DNA from: Strobilurus pachycystidiatus | Taxonomy: Eukaryota > Basidiomycota > Agaricomycetes > Agaricales > Physalacriaceae | DNA length: 64,000 bases | Direction: 5' to 3' | Assembly: GCA_019915135.1 (NCBI GenBank) | Contig: JAHLMK010000010.1 | Span: 1,426,001-1,490,000, forward strand | Shown: positions 33,401-44,549 of the stretch, piece after piece | How positions within the stretch are numbered: the stretch's first letter is position 1 | Layout of the letters: each line of letters opens with the position of its first letter | Notes under the pieces: model-generated | Database searches by the model: none | Told to the model about the DNA's origin: nothing | What the model saw: the letters and a program-made list of their open reading frames with translations, nothing else | Program-made: the position numbers and the translations under genes

Positions 33401-33493
33401 ACTGGGGGGTGTGGTCCAGGGCACCGTTTGGATCTCTATGTCGTAGCGTGTCAGGTCGTGTGGCGTAGGTGGTGTAGAGGGCGTGGAATCCAT
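30420..33493 (-). CDS. DUF6535-type multi-pass membrane protein
   Basis: Two exons (33493-33020 and 32966-30420) joined in phase 0 across a 53-bp intron (GTAAGT...CCCAG); 1,006 residues. The start MDSTPSTPPTPH follows a longer open frame. The family hallmark is visible at residues about 130-340: ARLWKIFLHERGKVD, then WKDALDVLLVF, AGLFSAVVSSFVSQTYQSLQ, and hydrophobic helices GLWFMSLVLSLTTALIAVL and HVPVIIGLLPVLMHIALGAF. The long C-terminal part is cytosolic-looking and helical. The family is greatly expanded in agaricomycetes and its function is unknown. Confidence 0.85.
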
Positions 33494-35748
33494 GGTTAAC
33501 GTTCGGTACCAGGAACCGAGTGGATCCTTTGACACCTTTTCTAGTTCCGCGCGAAGGCTGTGATATGCCCTCAATCGGATATGGCCTGAAATATGTGAAG
33601 CGTTTCCGTCAAGGAAAGACATATACGGAACAATACATACCGAATGGGAGCATATCACCACCGCGACTAGATCTTGATTGGAGAACCTGTCCGATTGGGA
33701 TGAAGGCGTATCTCGCTCGGTATAGTATGCGTTGTTCGACTCGGAATCGGACTAGATGTACGCGGGAAGGACTAGAATTATGACGAAAAACGAGATTCGC
33801 TCATCGGATGCCAAAGCGGATGCCTACAGAGTCGTCTGCCGGGCAGGTCAAAACACGTTCTACTTCCCACGGCCCGACTCCCACTCGGTCAACACATCCC
33901 GTCACTTTTCAATCAGAAGATCGCGCTCAGATATGACTGACGTACACGGTCGAGCGGCCCTTTTGGAGTCGCCACGATCTGTCAGCAACTCTGAGAACGA
34001 AGCCCCACAGACAGCCCCGAGGACTCTTATCAGCCCCGAAGGGCGCAAGAGATCTGGCGAATGAATAAACATCAACGTATCGAAAGAGTGTGTACGCCAC
34101 ACTTACGGCTTATAGTTAGACCATTTGACGAGGCGTGATGCCCGAGTAGACCGTCCATCAGAGCAGCGCATCCTTTCTATGTAGCTCGCCATGCGATATT
34201 GTCCATCGGTCAGGTTGTACCTTTCTGAACAGTCAACGTCGCTTGACTCCATAGCAACTATTGATTGCTGCTTCAGGTTCAGTCATACTTATTTGAGGAG
34301 AAAGGTTGGGGTATGACACGGAGAGGAGAAAAAAACGGCAAGCCACGTCACGACACAAAGAGAGGCTTGAAGATGATCGCGAGCATAACGCACAATCATG
34401 AACGCCTCTATGCATCGCCATGCCACCTTTCGGTCGCAGCTTCAAATTGTACACAAAGGTCCAAGTTCCGAATCAATGCATATCAAGTATATTTCATTGA
34501 CGGGAAGCGAGATATGGAGCAATACTATCATCTGCATGTCAGATGAGGGTGGAAGGCGAGAGAGAGAAGGGAACACACGTTGACTGACAACTTGTCTAGC
34601 GTCCTCTCCAGATCATCTGCCCCTTCTCTCTCTGCCACCAGCCTGCCCATTCTGCGCATCCAACATCCCGTATTGCGCACCTGTGATAAATTTTTAACGT
34701 GCACGTCAAGCACGATGCAAAACTCGACGCACATTCAGTCTTCGCTCTCACTCCCAGCGCAATGATGATAAGGAGATTATTGCCAGCAGCCGGCTCATGC
34801 AAGTCTGCCTTCTGCTCGCGTGTCGGGCCTGCTTTACTGGTACTATGGGTCCCAGAGTGAGGCCGAATCCATGGTGTGCAGTGGTACTGGGTGACCGGAT
34901 GGTGTATGGTTCATGGCGTCGGTTTCCAAACGGATAAAGAAAAGGGTTGGTCAATTTACGCGCAGCGTCGTCATCAGTCTTTGAAAAGGCTGAATGAGAG
35001 AAGTTGGGCGAAAAGCAGAAGAAAAAAGGCGTACAGCAGCGACGAGACAAGGCCTGGATACCTGGCATTGCATCACGCATTACCATCGCTGGCAAATGTG
35101 GAATCGCCTGAGCGTGTGCGAGTAACATCATTGTCCGTGCGTGGTCCGTGCTGAGGACTTCGGGTTGGGCGGCAGCCGCACCAGGATGATCAGGGCGAGA
35201 GGCAAAGAGAGATCGGGCACGTGGCGTCCTCGTAGTAAAGTCTGAACTTAGATTAGGTTCGAACAATTTGAATCCCTCACTCCTCGGCAGACTAGACTTA
35301 GCTATGCCAGCGTGCGGCAAAAATCCGAGACCTCTGGGTTTTTGCTCGATCTGAGTGGACCCTAAGCCGGCGGAGACGGGGTCAAGACCGTCATGGGCGC
35401 AATTCTCAAGCGTACAGTACGCACCGAGTAAGTGAGTGTATCGGTATTACTCATGTAGTCTCGAAATGTTCCAAAAGCTTCATGATTTGTTAGCTGGAGC
35501 TACGGATTTCGGGTTTGTGAAAAGTGTACAGATACACTCTGACCCGAGCTCGAAGTATCACACGCGTAAAGAGAATACAGTAGTAGTCCAGCAAGTCTCG
35601 GCCGACGGCCCGATACCAATAGAAGATCGTGAAAATGATCGGCCGCATATCTTTCCTCATCTCCGCCATCATCAGGTCTCTTGATTTACTGTCCACGGCG
35701 TTTGGGTACTCTGCTGCCACTAGACTTGAAGAAATATCACAAGAAAGG
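33494..35748. other. Intergenic, no gene recognised
   Basis: Several short frames on both strands, none with a recognisable domain or consistent splicing. The nearest real genes diverge from here (the DUF6535-like gene leftward, CIA1 rightward), so it likely contains both promoters. Confidence 0.4.
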
Positions 35749-37008
35749 ATGACGGAAAAGATAGACGTAGACGCCAAACATCCGTATCAGCTAGAGCTTG
35801 TCGCCGAGCTGGATGGTGCGTGCCATCGTCGTTTACATCCATCCATCCATTCGATCCACCGCGTCTCCGCTAGGCCACACCGAGCGCGCCTGGAACATAG
35901 CTTGGAATCCGCGTGCGCCGCTCCTCGCCTCGTGCTCTGCGGACAGGACCGTACGGATGTGGGCGTACAAATCAACGACCACCTCTCCCCACATCAACAT
36001 CGCATTTACCGCGCTCGCACCGATACCCTCTGCGCACACAAAATCCGTGCGCGCGCTTGCGTGGGCGCCATCCGGCCGGACGCTCGCGACCGCGAGTTTT
36101 GATAGTAATGTCGGGATATGGGAGCGGGAGGGTGTGTTGTGTTCTCCTTCTCTTTCGTGATTCCTCTTGACTCACGGGTATCAGGTGGAGACGAATACGA
36201 ACCAAATCTAGACTCTCCCGACTACACCGGGGAATGGGAACTGTCTACGCTTCTGGAGGGGCACGAGACGGAATGCAAGAGCGTGGCGTACAGCGCGAGC
36301 GGGACGCTCCTCGCGAGCTGCTCGCGCGACAAGAGCGTGTGGGTGTGGGAGGTGCAGCCCGATGCGGACTTTGAGTGCCTCGGCGTCCTGATGGAGCACT
36401 CGCAGGACGTGAAATGCGTGGCGTGGCATCCGCAGGAGGAGGTCCTGGCGTCGGGGAGCTATGACAATACGGTTAGGCTGTATAGGGATGATCCGGAGGA
36501 TGATTGGTACTGCTCACACACACTAGCGGGGCATTCGTCGACTGTATGGAGCGTGGCGTGGCATCCAGGCGGTGAGGTGCTCGTTAGTGGTGGCGAGGGC
36601 GGGGAGGTGAAGATATGGGTGCGAAGGAGAGAAGGTGCGTACATGCCATCTCTTGTTTATCACTTTTCGTTGTTCACTATCGTCGTCTACATTTGTTGAT
36701 AACTCATTTCAGGCCCCAACGAGACGTGGACATGCGCACACACGCTGAAAGACCACACGCGCACCGTGTATTCCGTGTCGTGGAGTCGGGACGGAAAGAT
36801 GCTGGCGAGCACGGGCGGGGATGGCGCCGTGTGGGTGTATGCGTTCGATGATGATACATCTCCAACGCGCATCGCACACCTCGTAGACGCGCATGGGGTG
36901 TATGACGTTAACGCGATATCTTTCTGTCCGAGGGTGGAAGGGGATGGGCTGGTGGCGACGGCGGGGGACGATGGGCAGGTGAGGGTGTGGAGGGTGCAAA
37001 TGAGCTAG
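35749..37008 (+). CDS. CIA1: Cytosolic iron-sulfur protein assembly protein CIA1 (WD40)
   Basis: Four exons (35749-35815, 35874-36131, 36185-36634, 36713-37008), all introns in phase 1; 356 residues, near the 330-340 of yeast Cia1 and human CIAO1. The protein is a WD40 propeller and the docking part of the CIA targeting complex, which passes Fe-S clusters to cytosolic and nuclear apoproteins. WD repeats are visible: HTERAWNIAWNP ... LASCSADRTVRMW; HTKSVRALAWAP ... ASFDSNVGIW; HETECKSVAYSASG ... SRDKSVWVWE; HSQDVKCVAWHP ... GSYDNTVRLY; HSSTVWSVAWHP ... GEGGEVKIW; HTRTVYSVSWSRD ... GDGAVWVY; and a final GDDGQVRVWRV. The start MTEKIDVDAKHP fits the usual short N-terminus before LELVAELDG. Confidence 0.92.
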
Positions 37009-37651
37009 ACACCTAGAGGCAAAGAAAATCGGAAACGGTACCGGGACTTCACACATGCTGTGGGTGGCTATTGTCTTTGACCCATGGCATTCGCGTTTGA
37101 CGCCCGAAGGCAACTGGATTCCGAAAGATTGAGGAGTCTTGAGAGCTATCTCATCCGTATCCCGACTGTAGCGGTGGTACAAGTAACTCATCATGTCTTT
37201 GACTCGTACGGCTCAGAGAAGTTGTCAAGTTGATGTCTATCGATCTTTGCACAGCGCTTGCCACTTCGAGGGAACCCGTACCATCCTGGCATTCTATCAC
37301 GGAACCAAATCCACCCGGAGACCTAGCGTCGGGTAACAGTCGACCTGAGTTCGAGACAAAAGAGTGTAGCCGGACTCGACTCGGATGCTTTCCACGGATG
37401 GTGATAACAAGCCTGTATCTTTGAGACCAAGCTACGTTCGCCGGTGCTCGGGGGATACAGAGAGCATAGTAAGGCAGAACGATGGAGGAGGAATGGCCCT
37501 TCTTGACACTATTGAAAGCACAACGAGAGCATAATATTTGAACCACGACAACTATGACTATATAAGATCCAGAGTAAATACAAGTGATTAATATGATAAC
37601 ATCCGCTAATCAGAAGGTCGACACAGATCAGGTAAAGTAAAGCGCGCCGAT
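37009..37651. other. Intergenic between convergent genes
   Basis: No gene recognised. CIA1 ends leftward and the next minus-strand gene ends rightward, so both 3' regions lie here. Confidence 0.4.
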
Positions 37652-39478
37652 CTACTCAGAACGAGCAAGTCCACAGGGTTTTCCTAGCTTTTTTCCTTGT
37701 TTGAAAGCGGCCGAAGCCCACTGCACCCCCTTTGTCCATCTTGGCGGCCCCTGGCCTGGCAGTTTCCTTCGCCTGTTTCCACCAACGGTTTCGCTAATCC
37801 TCAGACCAGTCGGTTCTGGTCGATCCTTGTTCTTTGTCGTCCTCTTAGACTGAGACGGCCAAGTCTCTTGTCGGCCCTTCTGTGCGCGAGGTAATGCGCT
37901 GGGAGACTTACCGAACGACATTGACTTGATCGCGGCCGGGAGAGAGAAAAGAGCGCGTACTTTTTGAGCTAGAGTTGGCGAAGGAGTGAATCCTGTGGGC
38001 GGGCAATCAGACACTGAGAAGAGAAAATAGTATGTCATCACACCAGGAGCGTCAAGCACAGATGGCTGATCCTCGCTGCTTTGCGGAGACGTCTGAGATT
38101 TAGAAGCCTGAGGTTGCGCTTGTGATTCTGTCGAGTTGAGTGGGGCTGAAGGGTACACAGGTAGATATGCGTACCATCAAGATCAGAGGCTTGCGCGCAT
38201 CGATGGGCTTCCAATATAGCCTGCACCTCCTTGGATCTGGCATCTGTGCCGGAGGCGTATTTTGTCAAGCGAGGTCCGTCGAGGATCTGTCTAAAATCTG
38301 GCTCTGATACTTTCGCTGCATATCTCTCAGCCTCCAGTTGCTTCATATATTCCTCGAGCTGTGCTCTCCTGGCGCTGAGATCTGCCTCCATCTCCAGCAA
38401 GTAGTTTATGTCGGTCTTCCCTGTATCAGGGCGATTTGCGACGGTATGTGCCTGGAGGTCCAAAATTTCGAGAACCTCAGAAGTGCGAAGGAGTAGCGGA
38501 AGCATATGAAGGGTAGGACTCGTAGGTGATATACAGGTAGCAGGCGATATATAGGGTGGCTCCGCAGAAGTGGCCGCTTCCGATGTGGTTGAGTCCGAGT
38601 TTTCGGTGCCAAACATCAAATCGTCCATGCGTCGAGTTTTTGCAATTTTCTCTATCATGGAGAGGCGAGAGCGCTTCAAGGAATCAATCTGGACTCTGTA
38701 TGTGGTTCATCAGAATTATGGCCAGTGCTAGACGGCTCGAGACGAGTGCACCTTTGCAAAGTAAAGCATTCGTCAAAGAACATCCAAGGATTACTGATAT
38801 CGTCGCCTGAGATGCTGTCAAGGTCCGTTGAGAAGCTGACAATGGGAAACTCTGTCGCCCAGTTGTGGTCTGGTACCTCGGCATCTGGTTTTACAGGTGA
38901 TGTACCCACGTGGGGTTCAATGAGGCAAGCATCTTTCAGCCTTTGGAGAATACTTAGTCTCCACTCTGTATCGTCTTCCGATACCTCCAAGATATCGAAC
39001 GCTTCATACTTTGGCTGCAGTTGATATTGACCCCGCTCGCGGTCCTGGGGCACGCTATGTTTGACGAGGACCGTAGCGCGTGCAGGCGTAACTTGATAGC
39101 AATCAGACCAAGGAAGTGGAGGGCTGCAGTCTAGAGGCTCGCGCTCAAGTGGATGCGGGGTCTGGTTAGGAAGAATTGGGTAGGACATCTCGGGGATCGT
39201 GGCGGGATCAGGACCTGCGACCATTCCTCGAGACACAAGAACGACATCGAGCGGATAGTAGTTCCCAAGAGGAGGGACAATACCCAAGCACTGCGGCAAT
39301 CTATGAGGAGAGATACACATCTCTCGTTTTTGCCACACACCTCGACGACGCATGCCACGTATTTTCTAGGCCGCCACGTTTCGTACGATCGAGTTGCCTC
39401 TGGGTCCTCGAAACGTGCAAGGGAGGCGACGGGGTCCAGTTGAAATACAAAATACTCTCCAAGCAAAGGGATGGACAT
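37652..39478 (-). CDS. Unknown nuclear-type protein, tandem copy A
   Basis: Five exons joined in phase: 39478-39341, 39290-38752, 38695-38175, 38127-38044, 37992-37652; 540 residues if ATG 39478 is the start. The frame is open somewhat farther upstream, so another 5' exon is possible. The N-terminal part is globular (MSIPLLGEYFVFQLD; PPLGNYYPLDVVLVSRGMV; PPLPWSDCYQVTPARATV). A helical, coiled-coil-like part follows (LSARRAQLEEYMKQLEAERY), then a Ser/Gln/Pro-rich tail with a basic end (RRRKLPGQGPPRW). Copy B has a clearer AT-hook-like GRPPKW at the same place. Family unknown to me. The duplicate at 40189-47425 shares all splice sites I could compare. Confidence 0.65.
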
Positions 39479-40188
39479 GTTGCTTTCAATGGTGTGACGC
39501 AGTTCCAGAGGAGTGGTTGGACGTCTTAGTGTACGTTCGCCACAGCCACTCTCCCAACTTCAAACTCCGACTGAGTCAATGAGACTGGATTTGATCGATA
39601 TCCTGAGTCAAAACGCCCTTCCGATTTTGCTTCGAACGTTGATACTCACGAGTCACCTGTTTATAAAAGCGGTTGGCTACGTGCTGGTTTCTGATCCGGG
39701 TTTCCGCCTTGACGATCTACAGTCTTAAACGCGGCGAGCTCGTCCTCTTGGTAGGGATTCGGTGTAGGAGTAAGTGCATTAGCCATGTAATAAGCTCTTA
39801 CGACTCGGCCGTTCATCTTGGACCTTGTTGATTATAATACAATACCTTCCTTCCTTCCAAAGCTTTAAGCCGCCTTTGTGATTTTTGACTACACCATCGC
39901 ATGCTGAAAAGCCACAGCAATCCCCTTGATTTCATTCGCAGAGAAGTGAACAGACATCATCGTGCCACTCGAAAGAAGGGTACCGAGCAAAATTGGCACT
40001 GATAGCTTCTCGTGAGAGCACAAACGAAAGCATGATATTTGAAAGCACGATAGCTGTTACTATATAATATGTAGAGTAAGTACGAATGATTAGTATGATA
40101 ACATGATCCGCCAAACAGAAGGTCGACACAAATCAGGAAACAGCAAAGCGCGCGAATTACCTCGAAACGAGCATGATGGCTGTGCATG
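39479..40188. other. Spacer between the tandem copies
   Basis: No gene seen. The stretch near 40000-40140 resembles 37500-37640 (ACAAGTGATTAATATGATAAC-type words), the matching 3' flank of copy A, so the duplication reaches beyond the coding part. Confidence 0.45.
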
Positions 40189-41302
40189 TCACAACGCTTC
40201 CCGAGCCCTTTTACCTGTTTGGTCTGAAACATCTTTACTTGGGAGGAAAGCGGCCGATGCCCACCGCCTCCCCATCCATTTTGGTGGCCGCCCCGGGCCT
40301 GGCAGCTTCCTTCGGCCTTTTCCACTAACGGCCTCGCTATTCATCGGACTAGTCGATTCTGTTCGATCCATGTCAATGGGCGTCTTCTGAGACCGAGACG
40401 GAGGAGCCTCTTGCTTGTCATGTGCGCGACGTTCCGCGCTGGGAGACTCCCCAAACAACATCGACTTGATCGTGGCCGAGAAAAGAGCGCGTAGTCTTTG
40501 AGTCAAAGTCGGCGGAGGAGTGGATTCTGTGAGCGGGCAATAAGACACAGACAAGAGAGAAAGAGTATTTCGTCATACCAGGAGTGTCATTTACAGGTGA
40601 CTGATCCTCGCTGCTTGGCGGAGACGTTTGAGGTTCCGAAGGTTGTGCTTGTGATTCTGTCGACAATTGAGTGAGGCTGAAGGGTGCACAGCTAGATATG
40701 CGTACCATCGGCTTGAGCACGTTGATGGGCTTCGAAAATAGCCCGCACCTCCTTGGACCTGGCGTCTGGGGAGGCATATTCTGTCGGTCGAGGTCCGTCG
40801 AGAATCTCTCTGAAATCTGGCTCTGACGGTTTTGCTGCATCCTTCTCGGCCTTCAGTTGTTTCAGATATTCGTCGAGTTTTGCTCCCTTGACTCTGAAAT
40901 TCTCCTCCATGTCCATCACGAACTTCATGTCGGTCTTGTTTGTATCAGGACGATTGGTGACGGTATGTGACTGAAGATCCAAAATCTCGAGAACTTCAGG
41001 AGTGCGAAGGAGTGGCGGGAGCATATGAAGAGTGGGGCTCGTAACTGAAATACAGGCAGCAGGCTGAGTAGAGGGTGGCTCAGCGGAGGTGGCTTCAGAT
41101 GCCACCGAATCATCGTCGGTGCCAAACATCGCATTGTCCAGGCGTCGAGTTCTGGCAATTCTCTCTATCACGGAGAGGCGAGAGCGCTTCAGAGAGTCTA
41201 TCTGAACTCTGCAAGTGGTTCATTAGAATGATGGATACTGCTAGACGGCTCGAGACGAGTGCACCTTTGCAAAGTGAAGAATTCGTCAAAGAACAACCAA
41301 GG

Positions 41303-41501
41303 TGTTAAATCACGCTGGCAAGGAGAGAGAGACTCTAATCAATTGATGTACATGCTGTACTAGAATAACGACATACCTGGCAAGGAGAGAGAGACTCTAA
41401 TGAGCTCGATCCCTTGCCAGGGTCCTACTAAGATCATCGGGACTACGGTCCGGCTACTCGATCAATATCCTACGACGATGACACTCGGTCAGTGTCTGAC
41501 A
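41303..41501 (-). repeat. 3' LTR of the Copia element
   Basis: On the minus strand it starts TGTCAGACACTGACCGAGTG and ends ATTTAACA. The polypurine tract AAGGGGGGG (minus strand, 41502-41510) adjoins it. The last codons of pol run into it. Confidence 0.95.
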
Positions 41502-42837
41502 CCCCCCCTTGACCGGCGTCGAGTCGGAGCATTTGAACCCAGCGTTGGTGAATAACGCGATGAAGAGGCTTCGTGAATAAATCAGCGATGTTCTCCTTGT
41601 TCGATACATACACAACGTCGATGAGCCTTTTCATCACGCAGTCCCGAATGAAGTGTTCTCGAATCGAGATATGCTTCATCTTCGAATGAGCATGCGGGTC
41701 GTGTGTGCAAGCGATCGTCCCTTGGTTGTCACAGAACATTGTCGTCGGCTGTATCTGTGGCATGTCGAGTTCGGCGAATAGGTTTCGGAACCACAGGATG
41801 TCCCGCGAGCAATGTGTCGATGCCAGGTATTCAGCTTCGCACGATGATAGAGCAACCACCGCTTGCTGCTTGGAGCTCCACGCCAATGGCGAATCTCCCA
41901 AGAGAATGACAAAGCCTGAGACTGACTTTCGCAAGTCACCCATGCCCCAGTCCGAGTCGGTCAGCGCCCTGATCATCGGCTGGGCAGTCTCGGGCGGTCC
42001 TCCAAGCAGAACACCGAGGGAGGTGGTACCTTTCAGGTAACGAAGGAGGTGCTTGGCAGCGGTGATGTGCGCTGGACCGTAACTGGACATGAATCGCGCA
42101 AGTTCGCGTACCGTGTACGCGATGTCGGGTCGTGTACAAGTGGACAGATACATGCACTTCCCGACGATGGCGGTGTACGGGAATTCGGCGACTCTGCGAG
42201 CCTCGTCCTCGGTCAACGCTTCGGTCTGCGCTCCTAGTCGTACTGAGGGCTCCATCGGCGTCGCTACTGAGTTGCACTTGTCGTAGCCGAATTCTCGGAG
42301 GATCGACTCGATGTACGACTTTTGATGCAGCCTGACTGTCTTGTTGGGCCGGTCTCGCTCGACTGAACAACCAAGATGGAGGGTCGGTTCTCCATTGTCG
42401 GTGATGTCGAATAGGGAAGCGAGAGCATCTACAACAGCGTCCGATTCGGCGTCCGAAGTCGACGCGATGAGCATGTCGTCGACGCTGGTTGTCAGGATAC
42501 TGTGCTCCGAGTTTTGGACGCGTCGGTATACACTCCAGTCTGACTCCGTGCGCTGGAACCCGATTGTCTCGAGTTTGGAGTTCAACTCCAAGTACCACTG
42601 TCGCCCAGCTTGCTTCAGGCCATAGAGTCCGCGTAGTAGACGCCAGTAACCCGGTCCCATTATAGACGGTTTGCGCATGAAAATCTCTTCATCGAGTGGT
42701 CCGTTCAGGAAGGCTGTTTTGACGTCGACTTGGCGAAGCACCATGTCTCGCTCGCCTGCCAAAGTGAGAAGAAGTCGAATGGACTCCCAACGTGCTACCG
42801 GCGCGAACGTGTAGGTGAAGTCCTGTCCCGGAATTTT
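41470..42837 (-). CDS. pol: Copia Pol, reverse transcriptase (main part) and RNase H
   Basis: Contains the Copia RT core QVDVKTAFLNG, LLRGLYGLKQAGRQWY and the catalytic segment TSVDDMLIAS, where Ser replaces the usual Tyr of YVDD. RNase H follows: LTDSDWGMGDLRKSVSG, SSCEAEYLA, FCDNQGTIA and the C-terminal ENIADLFTKPL. It ends at 41470 inside the LTR. The frame is separated from the upstream finger region by one extra base in a run of four A on the coding strand (42834-42837); removing the shift gives a normal Copia sequence. It is therefore a disabled copy, unless the base is a sequencing error. Confidence 0.85.
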   Translation of the reverse strand, partial: KIPGQDFTYTFAPVARWESIRLLLTLAGERDMVLRQVDVKTAFLNGPLDEEIFMRKPSIMGPGYWRLLRGLYGLKQAGRQWYLELNSKLETIGFQRTESDWSVYRRVQNSEHSILTTSVDDMLIASTSDAESDAVVDALASLFDITDNGEPTLHLGCSVERDRPNKTVRLHQKSYIESILREFGYDKCNSVATPMEPSVRLGAQTEALTEDEARRVAEFPYTAIVGKCMYLSTCTRPDIAYTVRELARFMSSYGPAHITAAKHLLRYLKGTTSLGVLLGGPPETAQPMIRALTDSDWGMGDLRKSVSGFVILLGDSPLAWSSKQQAVVALSSCEAEYLASTHCSRDILWFRNLFAELDMPQIQPTTMFCDNQGTIACTHDPHAHSKMKHISIREHFIRDCVMKRLIDVVYVSNKENIADLFTKPLHRVIHQRWVQMLRLDAGQGGVSDTDRVSSS

Positions 42838-43373
42838 GAGTAAAGCCCTTGGCCACTAGACGCGCCTTGAACCTCGAAATAAGTCCGTCACGATCGCGTT
42901 TGATGTGCAAAACCCATTTCGATTCGACGGCCTTGCGATGAGGAGGTAGTTCGTCAATCTCCTCGTAGACACCCTTCGCTTTCAACGCCTCCAACTCCTC
43001 GTAGATCGCTGCCAGCCAATATGACCAGTACGTGGAAGATTTGGCTTCCTGGAGGGTTTTCGGGTCTTTGGCGTTGGGATCGTCGATGGGGTCGGTGAGT
43101 GCGGCGCCTACGAAGGCAACCTCTGAAGCAATGAAGGCTCTGGCGATGCTTGGGAAGTCCACCGTGTCACATTCAACCTCAACCTCATCGTCGGAGGCGA
43201 GGATGCCACGAAGAACATCGTCACCCCCCTCATCCGAGACTCCCTCGACGATAATGTTCGCAGCCACGCGACGAAGGCGGGTAGAGCGACGAGGAGGTGG
43301 CGGAGGTGGTGGTGGTGGTGCCCCAGTTGTACCATCAGCCATATCTACGTCGTTATCAACGTGGCCGTGAGAT
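42838..43373 (-). CDS. pol: Copia Pol, linker and N-terminal RT part
   Basis: Starts after an intron-like gap (43428-43374). It has a proline run, an acidic linker (SDDEVEVECDTVDF), then the start of the RT domain: YWLAAIYEELEAL, ESKWVLHIKRDRDG and RFKARLVAKGFTQ. The frame is lost right after GFTQ by the one-base shift at 42834-42837. Confidence 0.75.
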
Positions 43374-44549
43374 CTGGCAAAGCCAGTGTAAGAAATATGT
43401 TCGAAGACAATAAGAGTAACACGCGTACTCGGTGGTAGCCTCAACGGGTGCGATAGTCTCTGAGGACGGTGTAGTCTCGGCGGACAGCCTGCAAATGCAG
43501 ATTAATATATGCTCAAAGGCGAAAGAGACGCGTGTGACGCACTCGGTATGCTCTGAGGCAGGAATATGCTCAATGGCAGGTATACGCTCAGAGGCGGCAG
43601 TTGGACCCAGTTCCAGGCTGAGACGGGTCTGTCCGTCGCGGAATCGAGGTTCGAGATCGAAATTCAGGTCGTCCCATAGGATTTCGGAGAGTGGTGGCGA
43701 CGGCAAGAAGTCCGGGAAACCGTGAAACTCAATGTCGCGACGCGAACGAATGGCCTTCGCGTCAGGGAACCACACGAGATACCCTCTTGAGTCTCGCGCA
43801 TAGCCGACGAAGCGACCCTCCTCGCCTCTGGGAACAATCTTGTTCAGCGTATCGGAGTTCGTCTTCCTTGCAGTAACGAGAGCTCCGAACGGGCGAAGGT
43901 GCGACAAGTCTGGCTTTCGATGAAACCAACCTTCGAAAGGCGTAGACTGCGCAGGATTCGAGGCGTGTGGTACGCGATTTTTGATGTGGACACTGGCCTG
44001 GGCCGCCAGCGGCCAGAACCAGTGGGAGAGACTTGCGTCGACCAACATAGCACGCGACATGCGTTCGATGATTTGGTTGGCGCGTTCCGAGACGCCATTC
44101 TGCGGTGAAGCGTCGGGTACGGTTTTCTCGTAGGTGATGCCGTTCGCTTTGCAGTAGTCGGCGAACTGTCCATCGCCTAGTTCGGGTGCGTTATCGATGC
44201 GCAGGATGGCGATTGGGTATCCGAGGAGTTTCTCGGCAGCGACGCGGAATTCGACGAATGCCTGAAGAGCCTCAGATTTTTGTTTGAGAAAATAGACAGT
44301 GATGAAACGACGAAAGTCGTCAATGAAAGTGATGAAGTACCGAAATCCCCCGTAACCGATTGGTAACGGACCGCAGACGTCGGAGTGAATGCGGAATAGA
44401 GGCCGTTCTGCGCGATGAGAGGCCTTGGATGGGAATTTTAGTCGCTTGATATTGGCGAGAGCGCAGATGCGACAGTTTTGGACTCGAACATTGTTTATCG
44501 GGAGTCCAGTGGTGGTGCGCTCAAGCCCTTTAACGTCTATGTGGCCCAT
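43356..44549 (-). CDS. pol: Copia integrase ORF
   Basis: The zinc finger is of HHCC type. Its second His (MGHIDVKG) and the two Cys (NCRICA) lie after ATG 44549, but the first His (YHRL) lies before it, in the same frame, so the true product must begin upstream by -1 frameshift. The catalytic core has the D,D,E triad: HSDVCGPLP, RIDNAPELGDGQ, SPQNGVSERANQ. The Copia C-terminal pattern FGALVTARK and GRFVGYARDSRGYLVW follows. Near the end two GT...AG segments of 54 and 55 bp resemble introns (43542-43489 and 43428-43374); removing the second joins this frame to the RT linker exactly. Confidence 0.85.
   Translation of the reverse strand: MGHIDVKGLERTTTGLPINNVRVQNCRICALANIKRLKFPSKASHRAERPLFRIHSDVCGPLPIGYGGFRYFITFIDDFRRFITVYFLKQKSEALQAFVEFRVAAEKLLGYPIAILRIDNAPELGDGQFADYCKANGITYEKTVPDASPQNGVSERANQIIERMSRAMLVDASLSHWFWPLAAQASVHIKNRVPHASNPAQSTPFEGWFHRKPDLSHLRPFGALVTARKTNSDTLNKIVPRGEEGRFVGYARDSRGYLVWFPDAKAIRSRRDIEFHGFPDFLPSPPLSEILWDDLNFDLEPRFRDGQTRLSLELGPTAASERIPAIEHIPASEHTECVTRVSFAFEHILICICRLSAETTPSSETIAPVEATTEYACYSYCLRTYFLHWLCQISRPR
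43374..43428 (-). other. Putative spliceosomal intron in Copia pol
   Basis: On the minus strand it starts GTACGCGTG and ends TTTGCCAG. Splicing it out turns the integrase frame into the RT-linker frame with correct phase (GA plus A). A similar 54-bp segment lies just upstream (43542-43489, GTGCGTC...TTTGCAG) and is in frame either way. Confidence 0.5.

Noticed and set aside
34748..35320. Minus-strand 190-codon frame
   Set aside because: No domain, mixed composition, no splicing partner; likely random.
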